Below are positions 24,616 to 33,355 of a DNA stretch of 64,000 nt, piece by piece. Each line of letters opens with the position of its first letter. Positions within the stretch are counted from its first letter, which is position 1. Under the pieces are notes generated by a model. The model worked only from the letters and a program-made list of their open reading frames with translations. It was not told the DNA's origin and made no database searches. A program made the translations under genes and the position numbers. The stretch spans positions 1-64,000 of the forward strand of contig JBEKVB010000015.1 of assembly GCA_049514435.1 (NCBI GenBank), given 5' to 3'. The stretch is from UBA4810 sp002479215. GTDB lineage: Bacteria > Desulfobacterota > Syntrophia > Syntrophales > Smithellaceae.

Positions 24616-25512
24616 CTATATTTTTTCTTCCAATTGCACACCTTTAGGAACATTGGATTTATCGATCTCCACCTTGTAATCGACATAAGCACGAGCAGGT
24701 ATTTTTTCATCACCGCTTCGTTTTATTTTGACCAAATCAAACAATTTCTGTGTTGGGGCATTACCAAGTGCTGTTTCATGTTTGAATACAATCAGTTTTC
24801 TCGCCGTCATTTTTCCCCTCGCCGCAGAATGATCATGATCAAACATATTTATTAGAGCATCCCACAACAATTTAAGGTCGTCCTCAGAAAAGCCGGTTCC
24901 CTGAGGCAAATGAGCTAGATGTGCGGATATATAGCCCTCCGTCTTATAAAGGGCATAGGGCACAATATGTTTCCGCCCCATAGTGCGATTGTCGCCGCTT
25001 TGCTGTTCTGCTTCTTTTTCTGTGGCAACTGCCATACGTGTAATGCTGATTTCCATAGGAACTATAGCATCAATGCTGCGTCCAAAATTTAATTGCACTG
25101 GCCCCCTGACCTGTCCACAATTGATTTCCGTTGACATAACAGCGCCGAATGTGCGGACATCAAAAAAGTTTGAACACATCCAAGCGCGTGCTTTTTCTAC
25201 TTCTACACCGGTACCTTTGCGTTTCTTGGTATCACCTTTATCTTCAACACCAACAGCCTTATGCGCTCTTTCTTGTGTTTGATTGAGAATCGCTTTTTCC
25301 CGAACATAAATTTCATAAGGGCTTTTATTACTTTTGACTATTTCAACATAATTACGGATTTTTCTTTTCAGGCATACATCCGTAACTAAGCCATAATTCG
25401 TTTCCGGGTCTATCCGCGGCATGTTACCCGCATCAGGATCACCATTCGGATTCCCATTCTCTACATCAAAAAGATAAATGAATTCATAACGATTTTGAAT
25501 AATATTGCTCAT
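24616..25512 (-). CDS. cas7: Type I-C Cascade backbone protein Cas7 (Csd2)
   Basis: 298 residues from the ATG at 25512, which has a perfect AAAGGAGG site; a longer frame to 25599 only runs back into cas8c. It shows the Csd2 opening RYEFIYLFDVENGNPNGDPD, the TNYGLVTDVCLKRKIRNYVE segment, and FGAVMSTEINCGQVRGPVQL. Several Cas7 copies coat the crRNA to form the Cascade spine. It starts just after the cas8c stop. Confidence 0.95.
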   Translation of the reverse strand: MSNIIQNRYEFIYLFDVENGNPNGDPDAGNMPRIDPETNYGLVTDVCLKRKIRNYVEIVKSNKSPYEIYVREKAILNQTQERAHKAVGVEDKGDTKKRKGTGVEVEKARAWMCSNFFDVRTFGAVMSTEINCGQVRGPVQLNFGRSIDAIVPMEISITRMAVATEKEAEQQSGDNRTMGRKHIVPYALYKTEGYISAHLAHLPQGTGFSEDDLKLLWDALINMFDHDHSAARGKMTARKLIVFKHETALGNAPTQKLFDLVKIKRSGDEKIPARAYVDYKVEIDKSNVPKGVQLEEKI

Positions 25513-25513
25513 T

Positions 25514-27238
25514 TTAAACCTCCTTTTGGTTTTCTGACTTTGTAAAAAGTGCGTTACGCTGATGATAGTAGCCAATGGCAAACATTCCTTGATCGTCAAG
25601 ACTCAGATGTGTTGGGAAAGTATTGATGCCTTGCATAATATCTTCGATCATCTTATCTGAACGCCCTCCATATTCTGCCTTCTGAATATGATGCTGGGCA
25701 AGTCTCAGCAACTGCGGAAATACGACTCTAGGTGTTGCTGAAGCGGAACTATAATACCTGTCTTTAATTGTAGCATTTGCGCCGGGGATTGCGTCACGCT
25801 GCGCTTTTTCCAAAATAGCAAATAAGCGCCCCAACCTATAAGCGATATTTGTTGACTCTTTATCTAATGACATGCTGACCTCCTGACCATGATTTGTGAT
25901 ACGATTTTTTCTACTGAGGAAACCTTTAATGATAGCCGCCCGAAAATAATTAATAGTCTGATCCGCTCTGATGCGGCCAATGATAGCGGTAAGTAAAGTG
26001 TATGGATATTGTGTACCTGTAAGTATGGATCGCATAATCGAACCCGTAAGCAGTGGTTTAAGATTATCCCAATTTGGTTTTGTTTTTGATTTATGATTTA
26101 TAAATGTTTCCAATAATATCTGCCGTATGCCGGGAAATTCTGGGTCATTTTCGTATTGCTTCACAATAGAAAGATCACGGAAATGTTGACCAATTTTTTC
26201 ACTGATGTCACCCACCGTACTGACGTACCAGAAACGTACTGAAAGTCGGGACGCATTTGGAGATAAACCAAGAATGTAGAAACCAAGTCCAGGATCAATC
26301 TCGGGCAGATTTTTACCATCCCTAGCTGCTTCAAGGAAAGCTCTCACTTCTTTGATTTCCCCTGCATCATCCTGTGGATTAAGAACCATACCCATAAAGC
26401 CTTCTATTGGTGATGCCCGCTCTGTCCAAAATACCGTGGTTGCATCTCCGATTTGGATTCTTTGTCTGCTACTTATACCCAAAAGATGATTCAAGGCAGT
26501 TGTATAATTAAAAGTGGCTTCTTCTCCGATGGGGGCATTGAAGTTCTGCTCTTTCTGATATGAGCAAAAGGCATCTAAATTAAACGACACAATTGCGGCG
26601 CCCATTGATTGCGCATCACGTACACCTTTAATTTTCGGATGCAGGCGTGAAATTGGTTGAATTTCACCAGTAACAAGACAAAAGTCCTTGTGGGTTGATT
26701 GATTTGTACAAAGATACGTCAACCAGGCTTTTCTTATTTCTGGGCGTTCATGAATGTATCGTAATTCACCATCAAGTTGGAATATCAGATTGGCTCCAGT
26801 TTTAAAATCTTCCCAATATTGTAACTCCGTGACGCTTGCTGGTTTCCACGAATCTAAAAAACGCAAAACAGCTATCATGCCATCATCATTCAATTCATCA
26901 CCAATGATATGATGTAGTTCTTTAAACGCTTTAAAGGTCAATGATGCACGAACCGAATCATCTTTCAAATCAGAACCAAGAACATATCCTGTATTATCCC
27001 ATAGAAAATTGGCGGAAATATTTACTGCCCTAATTGTCGCCGCCGGAACAATTAAAGATTTGGGCAATATCTTCTTGCCCACCTGCTCCCTGATATCGCG
27101 AATTTGAATTAGCTTGCCTTTCTGATCGATGATTAGTGCAAAATGAATTTTCTGCCGACTAAATCCCTGCAAGGGTATATCAATATCAGGATTATCTTTG
27201 AGTCTATAATAGTAATTATTTAATGCCTGAAGAATCAC
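25514..27238 (-). CDS. cas8c: Type I-C Cascade large subunit Cas8c (Csd1)
   Basis: 574 residues, normal for Csd1. Recognisable features: start MILQALNNYYYRLKDNPDID, the central ISRLHPKIKGVRDAQSMGAA region, and the C-terminal helical part with the AIRPGANATIKDRYY-like segment (RDAIPGANATIKDRYYSSAS). Cas8c recognises the PAM (TTC in studied I-C systems) and, through an internal start, often also yields the small subunit Cas11c. Overlaps cas5 by 4 bp. Confidence 0.94.
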   Translation of the reverse strand: MILQALNNYYYRLKDNPDIDIPLQGFSRQKIHFALIIDQKGKLIQIRDIREQVGKKILPKSLIVPAATIRAVNISANFLWDNTGYVLGSDLKDDSVRASLTFKAFKELHHIIGDELNDDGMIAVLRFLDSWKPASVTELQYWEDFKTGANLIFQLDGELRYIHERPEIRKAWLTYLCTNQSTHKDFCLVTGEIQPISRLHPKIKGVRDAQSMGAAIVSFNLDAFCSYQKEQNFNAPIGEEATFNYTTALNHLLGISSRQRIQIGDATTVFWTERASPIEGFMGMVLNPQDDAGEIKEVRAFLEAARDGKNLPEIDPGLGFYILGLSPNASRLSVRFWYVSTVGDISEKIGQHFRDLSIVKQYENDPEFPGIRQILLETFINHKSKTKPNWDNLKPLLTGSIMRSILTGTQYPYTLLTAIIGRIRADQTINYFRAAIIKGFLSRKNRITNHGQEVSMSLDKESTNIAYRLGRLFAILEKAQRDAIPGANATIKDRYYSSASATPRVVFPQLLRLAQHHIQKAEYGGRSDKMIEDIMQGINTFPTHLSLDDQGMFAIGYYHQRNALFTKSENQKEV

Positions 27239-27888
27239 GCTTTCACCCCCTTTCCATTCAAAGGTGGCACATTAATTATGCCTTCGTTCATAACAGCCTG
27301 AAAGAATTTTGCCTCTATGTTATCTTGGAAATCCATGTCATGTAACATCCAGCCGAGGTCTTGCTTCCCATTAAGTTTCGATTTCGGAATCTCACCCTCT
27401 ATCAATTCAAAGTGAGCTGAAAACTCACGACAACCGAGGTAAGGCTGATGGAAACACTGCCCCCTCTGGGTGCGGCGATCGAATATTTCCTTATGCTTTG
27501 CAGGGTTGTTGTCTTCAGTACCGGTGAAACCAAAATGCGCCTCAATGACATAAGAAACATCCCGCAAAATCATTGCCGCTCTTTGTTGTCGGTCATCTTC
27601 AATGAATACCTCCACCGGTGATTTACCATCTTTCATAGCAGCGGTTACTGTACCTACTGCAATTTTACTGGCTAATTCGTTCCGACGGACATTATCGAAT
27701 CGCATCTTTTTTAATACGTGAATGCGATCAATGACCCAGACAATCGCCGGTTTCCAGTAAATGGCTTCTAAAATTCCACGCGCTGCCGATGGCGTCATGA
27801 CATCATAACTGACACGCTCCACCTTCATCTCTGGACGGGTAAAGCAGGCGTAATCACCCCAAACTTTTAATTTAACGCCATAAGACAT
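27235..27888 (-). CDS. cas5: Type I-C crRNA-processing nuclease Cas5d
   Basis: 217 residues. It begins with the Cas5d pattern VKLKVWGDYACFTRPEMKVE, followed by SYDVMTPSAARGILEAIYWK, where the Tyr and the nearby Lys/His of the family's catalytic set sit. Cas5d replaces Cas6 in type I-C: it cuts the pre-crRNA in the repeat and stays on the 5' handle. Four-base overlap with cas8c; 20 bp after cas3 with a GGAGG site. Confidence 0.95.
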   Translation of the reverse strand: MSYGVKLKVWGDYACFTRPEMKVERVSYDVMTPSAARGILEAIYWKPAIVWVIDRIHVLKKMRFDNVRRNELASKIAVGTVTAAMKDGKSPVEVFIEDDRQQRAAMILRDVSYVIEAHFGFTGTEDNNPAKHKEIFDRRTQRGQCFHQPYLGCREFSAHFELIEGEIPKSKLNGKQDLGWMLHDMDFQDNIEAKFFQAVMNEGIINVPPLNGKGVKA

Positions 27889-27908
27889 CTCTCATCACCT
27901 CCTTTTAT

Positions 27909-30101
27909 TTAAGCAATAAGATTTTCTATTTCATGAAATGTTGGATCATCAGGGCAAAGCCCCATGTCATCTTTATAAAGATCTTCGTTTATCAAAACAT
28001 TGAACTGTTCATGAAGGCGTTCAACGCTACCTACACTTAAAAGTTGCGCAAGAGCACGCTGTGGCAATTGGACTGTAAAGCGTTGTGCTTTTCTTGCAGC
28101 GGAAGAGGGGAAATCACTATATCGTAGCTCTTGAATAATATGTCTAGCTTTATCGTTCCAAGGAATAATAACGGGATCCATTACGTTTTCGATGATCTTA
28201 TATTTTTCGGCAATATATCTGAATGGATAATCTCCTTGTGTGTTTCCTTCCGTAATGGCTTGCAATATTTCATGCATGTCTAACTTATCGCCTTTCATCC
28301 AGTAGAGAGATCTAAAATATGCTTCTACTGCCGAAAGAGAAAGAGGATCGTCATTTTGCCGCATGACCATTTCAGTAGTGTCCGCAGCTTGGCGAAAATG
28401 GCCAGGCGGCAATGCTTCTTCTGGGGTAAAAATATATAATTCGCCATTCTGCAAAAGCTTACCTTCACGATTGCAGCGGCCCGCCGCCTGCGCGATAGAA
28501 TCAATACCAGCTGCGGCACGAATAACAACCGGAAAATCAATATCTACACCAGCTTCAACCAAAGATGTACTGACGACTCTGCAACATGTTCCGCTATTCA
28601 GAGTTTTCCGTATATTTTTTAAAACTGCCGTTCGATGGGCAGGGCACATGAGGGCGCTGAGATGAAACGTGCCTTCTACCGCTTTAATTTTCTCATATAG
28701 CAAACGGGCATGTTTACGGGTATTGACGATACACAAAACTTGATTAATTGATGCGATTTTTTTCGCGATTTCATCATCACTCACTTTAGACAGACGGATG
28801 GTTTTAACTCTTTTAAATTTCTCATAGAGTTCTGTAGGATCAGGAATAATTTCCCGTACACCATCAAGTCCATTTTTAAATGAATCCGTTGAAGAAAGAG
28901 CCGGTTGTGTGGCAGTACAAAGAACAATTGTTGTTCCATAATTGCTCGACAGTTCACGAAGTGCTTCAATTGAGGGCTTCAATAACGGTACTGGCAACAT
29001 TTGGGCTTCATCCAAGATAACTACACTGTTTGTTATATTATGTATGCGTCTACACTTTGATGATCGGCAACTGAATAATGATTCAAAGAACTGTACATTG
29101 GTTGTAACGATCAGCGGTGCATCCCAATTCTCCGAGGCGAGACGGGAACGATGGTCTTCTTCCTCAGATTCAAAATTGCTATGGTGTTCAAGAACTACTT
29201 CATCACCAAGGATTTGACGAAACACAGCAGCGTTTTGCTCGATAATGCTTGTGTAAGGAATAACATATATAATTCTGCTTAAATTGTATTTAATCGCATG
29301 TTTTATAGCAAAGGCAAGTGAGGAGAGTGTTTTTCCACCCCCGGTTGGCACGGTAAGAGAAAATAAGCCCGGTTTCCATATAGCAGCATTCATACAGTCT
29401 TGAAGGATTGAAGCGCGTTGTTTATTGATTGGTGTCTGAAGTGCTTTAGTATTCAATTCATCAAGAGCGTTGAAAAGTCTATTACTAATGGTTTCTAATG
29501 ATGGATACTCTTTCCGCCATGCTGATTTTTGAGCATCCATAAAAGATTCAGTATTTAAAAAATCAGCATCTACAAGACATGAATAAATCATTCGGACAAA
29601 AAAAGATAACTGAAAGCTAAAGCGCTTTTGATCTAATGTGAACGGCGTTACTGCCGATATCGCTTGATTTAAAATCCAATCAGGAGTGGCAGTAAAATCT
29701 GGTATGTTTTTTTCCAACCTTTTTATCAGACAAGATTGATCGTTTGTTTTTCCATCAGGCAATCCGGCATGATGTCCGGCAATAGTGTATGCAAGTAGTT
29801 TTCCCAATTGTCCCAAGGTTTTGGTAGCATGCTGTGCGCCCGCTGTGGAATGATCAGGTCTGCCAGGTTTTGTTTCGATATGTCCATCCGCGTCTTGAGT
29901 GGCAAGTAAACGCTGCTGAAAGACATCCGAATATTTCCCGATGTCATGCCAAAGCCCGGCAAGATAACCCCAATCCTCCGCTCCGAATGCACAGGCAAAT
30001 TCTTTTGCTTTTTCTGCGGTTTCTTTTAGATGCTGTTCCAGCGGCTGCCAATCGGCAGGTGGTTTGTCTGGTAATGTGTGGGCGAAGTATTGTTTAATCA
30101 T
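27909..30101 (-). CDS. cas3: CRISPR helicase-nuclease Cas3
   Basis: 730 residues, N-terminal HD nuclease (EQHLKET, then LAGLWHDIGKYSDVFQQRL, and HHAGLPDG) joined to an SF2 helicase: Walker A VPTGGGKTLSSLAFAIKHA, DEAQMLP (motif II, DExH/DEAQ type), LCTATQPAL (motif III), and SLVEAGVDIDFPVVIR with AAGRCNREG (motifs V and VI). Recruited by Cascade, it nicks and degrades the displaced strand. It heads the cas operon; all key motifs look intact, so interference should be functional. Confidence 0.96.
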   Translation of the reverse strand: MIKQYFAHTLPDKPPADWQPLEQHLKETAEKAKEFACAFGAEDWGYLAGLWHDIGKYSDVFQQRLLATQDADGHIETKPGRPDHSTAGAQHATKTLGQLGKLLAYTIAGHHAGLPDGKTNDQSCLIKRLEKNIPDFTATPDWILNQAISAVTPFTLDQKRFSFQLSFFVRMIYSCLVDADFLNTESFMDAQKSAWRKEYPSLETISNRLFNALDELNTKALQTPINKQRASILQDCMNAAIWKPGLFSLTVPTGGGKTLSSLAFAIKHAIKYNLSRIIYVIPYTSIIEQNAAVFRQILGDEVVLEHHSNFESEEEDHRSRLASENWDAPLIVTTNVQFFESLFSCRSSKCRRIHNITNSVVILDEAQMLPVPLLKPSIEALRELSSNYGTTIVLCTATQPALSSTDSFKNGLDGVREIIPDPTELYEKFKRVKTIRLSKVSDDEIAKKIASINQVLCIVNTRKHARLLYEKIKAVEGTFHLSALMCPAHRTAVLKNIRKTLNSGTCCRVVSTSLVEAGVDIDFPVVIRAAAGIDSIAQAAGRCNREGKLLQNGELYIFTPEEALPPGHFRQAADTTEMVMRQNDDPLSLSAVEAYFRSLYWMKGDKLDMHEILQAITEGNTQGDYPFRYIAEKYKIIENVMDPVIIPWNDKARHIIQELRYSDFPSSAARKAQRFTVQLPQRALAQLLSVGSVERLHEQFNVLINEDLYKDDMGLCPDDPTFHEIENLIA

Positions 30102-30123
30102 CAGAGCACCTTTTTAACCGGTT

Positions 30124-30151
30124 ATGATAAAAAAGTTTCATGATGCGGCAA
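30124..30151 (-). promoter_or_regulatory. Candidate promoter of the cas operon
   Basis: On the minus strand TTGCCG (30151-30146), 16 bp, TATCAT (30129-30124), about 25 bp before the cas3 start. Just upstream, AGTGTTTGA and AGTGTTTCA form a tandem 9-bp repeat (about 30168-30186) that could be a regulator site. A weak consensus match, so moderate support only. Confidence 0.3.
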
Positions 30152-30284
30152 GAATGATTTCAGTAAGAAGTGTTTGAAGTGTTTCAAAAAAGCACAGATT
30201 AGAAAAAAATGCAATTGGAATGATAGATTAAAAATGGGACTGGATCCCCCCGTGATGCACAGTTTTCCATTTTTCAAAATGGTG

Positions 30285-30815
30285 TAAAATCGGACAGGAT
30301 TTTTGAGCCCTGTGATCCAGGACTGCTGAGTTGTCGTCGATTAGCTTTGTCCTGCGATATTTTGTCACCGATTGCGTTAGCCTAAAAGCGTTTGTCTCCG
30401 AATTCGTTTATCTGTGTCACCGAATACATTTATTCTTTCAATCACACTTGAAGGGCTAAGCTAATCGGTTACAAAGGAATGATACTTAACAATCCTTAAC
30501 CAGGAATAACAGAATAACTAAAATAATTGAATTAAAATAGGAGATTAAAAAAATTGGCTAAAAAATATTTACTCGCTTTTTTACCCCATTGGCGAATTTT
30601 TTTCACCGAATAGCTTATCCCAGAAAACCGAAAGTCATATTAATACAATCGGCGACAACTTATTTTTGCCAAGGTCAATGCCGACCGGGCTTTCAAAATA
30701 CAAATGTTGATACTGGAGCTCCGGAGCATTTTATTGAATACCGAATGAAATGCGCAAAGTATTGATAGCATATTTTCTGTTCCTGCAAAATCCGGCTTCC
30801 TTCCTGTAACAAAAC
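30285..30815. repeat. Repeat mosaic between cas3 and the IclR gene
   Basis: Contains, in order, the block matching 6151-6233 (30292-30373), a run of TGTC(A/G/T)CCGA(T/A)T motifs (30364-30430), one arm of the inverted-repeat element (30465-30660, with GGTTACAAAGGAATGA, AAAAATTGGCTAAAAAATAT and the AATCGGCGACAAC end), and the inverted copy of 5960-6036 (30731-30806). The minus-strand frame over the last block is shared repeat DNA rather than a supported gene. Confidence 0.6.
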
Positions 30816-30858
30816 TAATAAAAAATATCTTGACATTTTTTAGGGATTTATTTATTAT

Positions 30859-30890
30859 CACATTGTAAAAAAAAATTCCACATTGTAAAA
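30859..30890 (+). promoter_or_regulatory. Tandem 12-bp repeat ahead of the IclR gene
   Basis: CACATTGTAAAA at 30859-30870 and again at 30879-30890, exactly 20 bp apart (two helical turns), ending about 11 bp before the start codon. The position suits an autoregulatory operator. No classical -10/-35 pair is clear. Confidence 0.4.
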
Positions 30891-30901
30891 ATTAACTGGC
30901 C

Positions 30902-31681
30902 ATGCCCATCAAAGAAATAAAATCACTAAAGAAATGTTTCCAGTTATTGAGCCTGTTTAGCCAAAGCTCCAATTTGGACGCTGATGAAATCAGCCAATAC
31001 ATTGCCTTTCCTAAAAGCTCACTCTATCGGTACCTAAAAACTCTGTGCCAGAATTCCATTTTAGAATATGACCCCATCCAAAAAAAATACATGGTCGGCC
31101 CTGTTATATTGAAAATAAAAACAATGGCCTTTTCACAAGACGGGCTTGTGGATATTGCCAAACCATTCATGCTTCAATTAGTACAGAAAAAAAATGAAAC
31201 GGTTTTTTTGACCGCAATGAAAGGAGATGAAGCCGTTTGTATTGAAAGGGTCGAATGTAAAAATACTATCCGATTTATCATTAATCGAGGCGATACCTTC
31301 CCTTTATACGCTAGCGCGACAGGACGCATTTTAATGGCCTATTTGCCTGAAGAAGAACAACAGCGGATCATCGCTAAAGGACTTCAAAAAATAACACCTA
31401 AAACAATCACCGACCCCGTGAAATTGAAAAAACTATTAATCCAGGTTCGAGAACAGGGTTTTGCATATAGCGATCAAGAACTGAATCGTGGGGCAAAAGC
31501 TGTCGCAGTTCCCATTTTTAATGCAGGTGGAAAAGTGGTGGCAGGGTTAAGTATTGCAGTTCCCGTTAATCGATTTACGAGTGCTAAATTCAAAGAATGT
31601 AAAGCAAGCATTCTTGAGTATGCACGGAAAGTTTCTTATCAGTTGGGCTATCATAGTAATAGTCAGATGAAGAAGAAATAA
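30902..31681 (+). CDS. IclR family transcriptional regulator
   Basis: 259 residues. N-terminal winged helix (KKCFQLLSLFSQSSNLDADE, ISQYIAFPKSSLYRYLKTL) and C-terminal IclR effector domain (MKGDEAVCIERVECKN, PLYASATGRILMAYL, GFAYSDQELNRGAKAVAVPI, VVAGLSIAVPVNRF). IclR proteins bind a carboxylate or aromatic ligand and control catabolic genes beside them. It directly precedes the long uptake/CoA-ligase cluster, so it is the likely controller. The ATG at 30902 has a poor ribosome site. Confidence 0.88.
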   Translation: MPIKEIKSLKKCFQLLSLFSQSSNLDADEISQYIAFPKSSLYRYLKTLCQNSILEYDPIQKKYMVGPVILKIKTMAFSQDGLVDIAKPFMLQLVQKKNETVFLTAMKGDEAVCIERVECKNTIRFIINRGDTFPLYASATGRILMAYLPEEEQQRIIAKGLQKITPKTITDPVKLKKLLIQVREQGFAYSDQELNRGAKAVAVPIFNAGGKVVAGLSIAVPVNRFTSAKFKECKASILEYARKVSYQLGYHSNSQMKKK

Positions 31682-31835
31682 AAAGCGCTTTAACGCATGA
31701 GGAGATGTTGGTCATGGAAGCAAGGTATGGATAATCATCTGCGATTTTGGTGGATGTGGCGTATTTCTGTCGTTAAGCGAAAGAGAAGATAATTCACACT
31801 AAACATCCTTATTCAGAAAAAAAGGGGGTAACAAA

Positions 31836-33104
31836 ATGAAAAAAGGCAATTTATTGATCGTGCCGTGTGCTCTTGCATTTTTAATTATGTTCCTTTTGAT
31901 ATATCCTGCCCAGCCTGCCGCGGCAGCCTCGAAAATCAAAGTGGGATACCTAATTCCTCTTTCCGGCACAGCGGCCGCCCCGATTGGACAGGATATGAGC
32001 AATGCCACGCATTTAGCAATAAAGCATATCAATGAATCGGGCGGAATTAAATCAATGGGGGGAGCTTTATTGGAGATAGTTGAGGTTGATACTCATGGAG
32101 ATCCGAAGATAGGAATGACCGAAACCGAAAGGTTGATCAACGTTGAAAAGGTTCCGGTGATTATTGGTGCTTATCAAAGTGCAGTTACATTTCCCAGCAC
32201 GGCTGTTGCTGAGAAATATAGAGTACCGTGGATTGTCGACTTAGCAGCTAAAGCAGAAATTACCGAGCGGGGTTATAAATATGTCTTTCGTCCAGTACAA
32301 GCCCTGGCTTCAAGTAATGCCGACAGTATAGTGGATTTTGTTAAGTGGGCAAGCGAAACAACAGGTAAAAAACCAAAAACGTTGGCTTTTGTTTATGAAA
32401 ACACAGATTGGGGGCAGGACTTGGCCCAAACATTAAGGACTCGTTTTCCAAAGGAAATGGGATTAGAAACTGTTTTAGATGAAGCTTACCCCCAAAATTC
32501 TCCAGACATGAGACCCCTTGTTCTTAAAATCAAAGGAAGGAACCCGGATATTATTTCTGTGACCGGCTATACTACAGATGCAATTCAAATACATAAGCTA
32601 TTTGAACAATTACAAGTAAATGCAATGGCTATTATCGGCAGTGCGGCTGGCCAAGCAGATCGGACATTTGTTCCTTCAGTGGGTATTAAAGGGACTAATT
32701 ACATTTTTACCACTAATGGCTGGGCCGGTTATGAGTCGTGCATTACGACGCCATTCGCCAAGAAATTTTGGGATGAATTTATGGCAACTTATAAATATGA
32801 GCCTACAGAGTTTACGGTATGCGCTTACGGAGCTGTTTGGTTTCTTAAAGATGCTCTGGAAAGAGCAAAGAAAGCGGAACCAGAGGCGATTCGTGGAGCC
32901 TTAGCTAAAACGGTGATAACAAATACTGATCTCACGAAATTGTTAGGATTCAATATTAAGATTGATGGAAAGGGCCAAAACCCTTTAAAAAGATTTGTTA
33001 TGCAACAAATCTATGATGGCAAGTACCGCACGGTTTGGCCGGCGAATGTGGCCGTCACTGGTTTTAAGCCGGTATGGCCGGTTCCAAAATGGAGTGGGAA
33101 ATAG
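31836..33104 (+). CDS. ABC transporter periplasmic binding protein, Liv type (copy 1)
   Basis: 422 residues, signal peptide to about residue 30 (AQPAAAASK), then the Peripla_BP_6 fold: IKVGYLIPLSGTAAAPIGQD, ATHLAIKHINESGGI, GDPKIGMTETERLINVEKV and IIGAYQSAVTFPSTAVAEKY. It captures the substrate for Liv-type permeases; family members bind branched-chain amino acids but also aromatic and short carboxylates. It is closely similar to the copy at 42258 (same IGAYQSAVTFPSTAVAEKY and DLAAKAEITERG segments). Good AAGGGGG site. Substrate not assignable. Confidence 0.88.
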   Translation: MKKGNLLIVPCALAFLIMFLLIYPAQPAAAASKIKVGYLIPLSGTAAAPIGQDMSNATHLAIKHINESGGIKSMGGALLEIVEVDTHGDPKIGMTETERLINVEKVPVIIGAYQSAVTFPSTAVAEKYRVPWIVDLAAKAEITERGYKYVFRPVQALASSNADSIVDFVKWASETTGKKPKTLAFVYENTDWGQDLAQTLRTRFPKEMGLETVLDEAYPQNSPDMRPLVLKIKGRNPDIISVTGYTTDAIQIHKLFEQLQVNAMAIIGSAAGQADRTFVPSVGIKGTNYIFTTNGWAGYESCITTPFAKKFWDEFMATYKYEPTEFTVCAYGAVWFLKDALERAKKAEPEAIRGALAKTVITNTDLTKLLGFNIKIDGKGQNPLKRFVMQQIYDGKYRTVWPANVAVTGFKPVWPVPKWSGK

Positions 33105-33355
33105 TCGAGACTATTAATTGGGTCCTATACGGCTTACTGAAGCAATAAACCTTTGAAGAATAAGGTTAGTGGAAGTTTTGTGCCAAAAACCTTCTGAATA
33201 CGCCGTTGCGGGCGCAAGAGTCATTTACTTTAAGCTCATTAAGAAAAGCAGGGAAATCTAATGGCTATTTCGGAAGAAATGTTGATTATCAAAAATCGTT
33301 CCCTAAATATCCTCGTGTTTCATTTTATTAGAAAAATTTTGACAGGGAAGGATTC

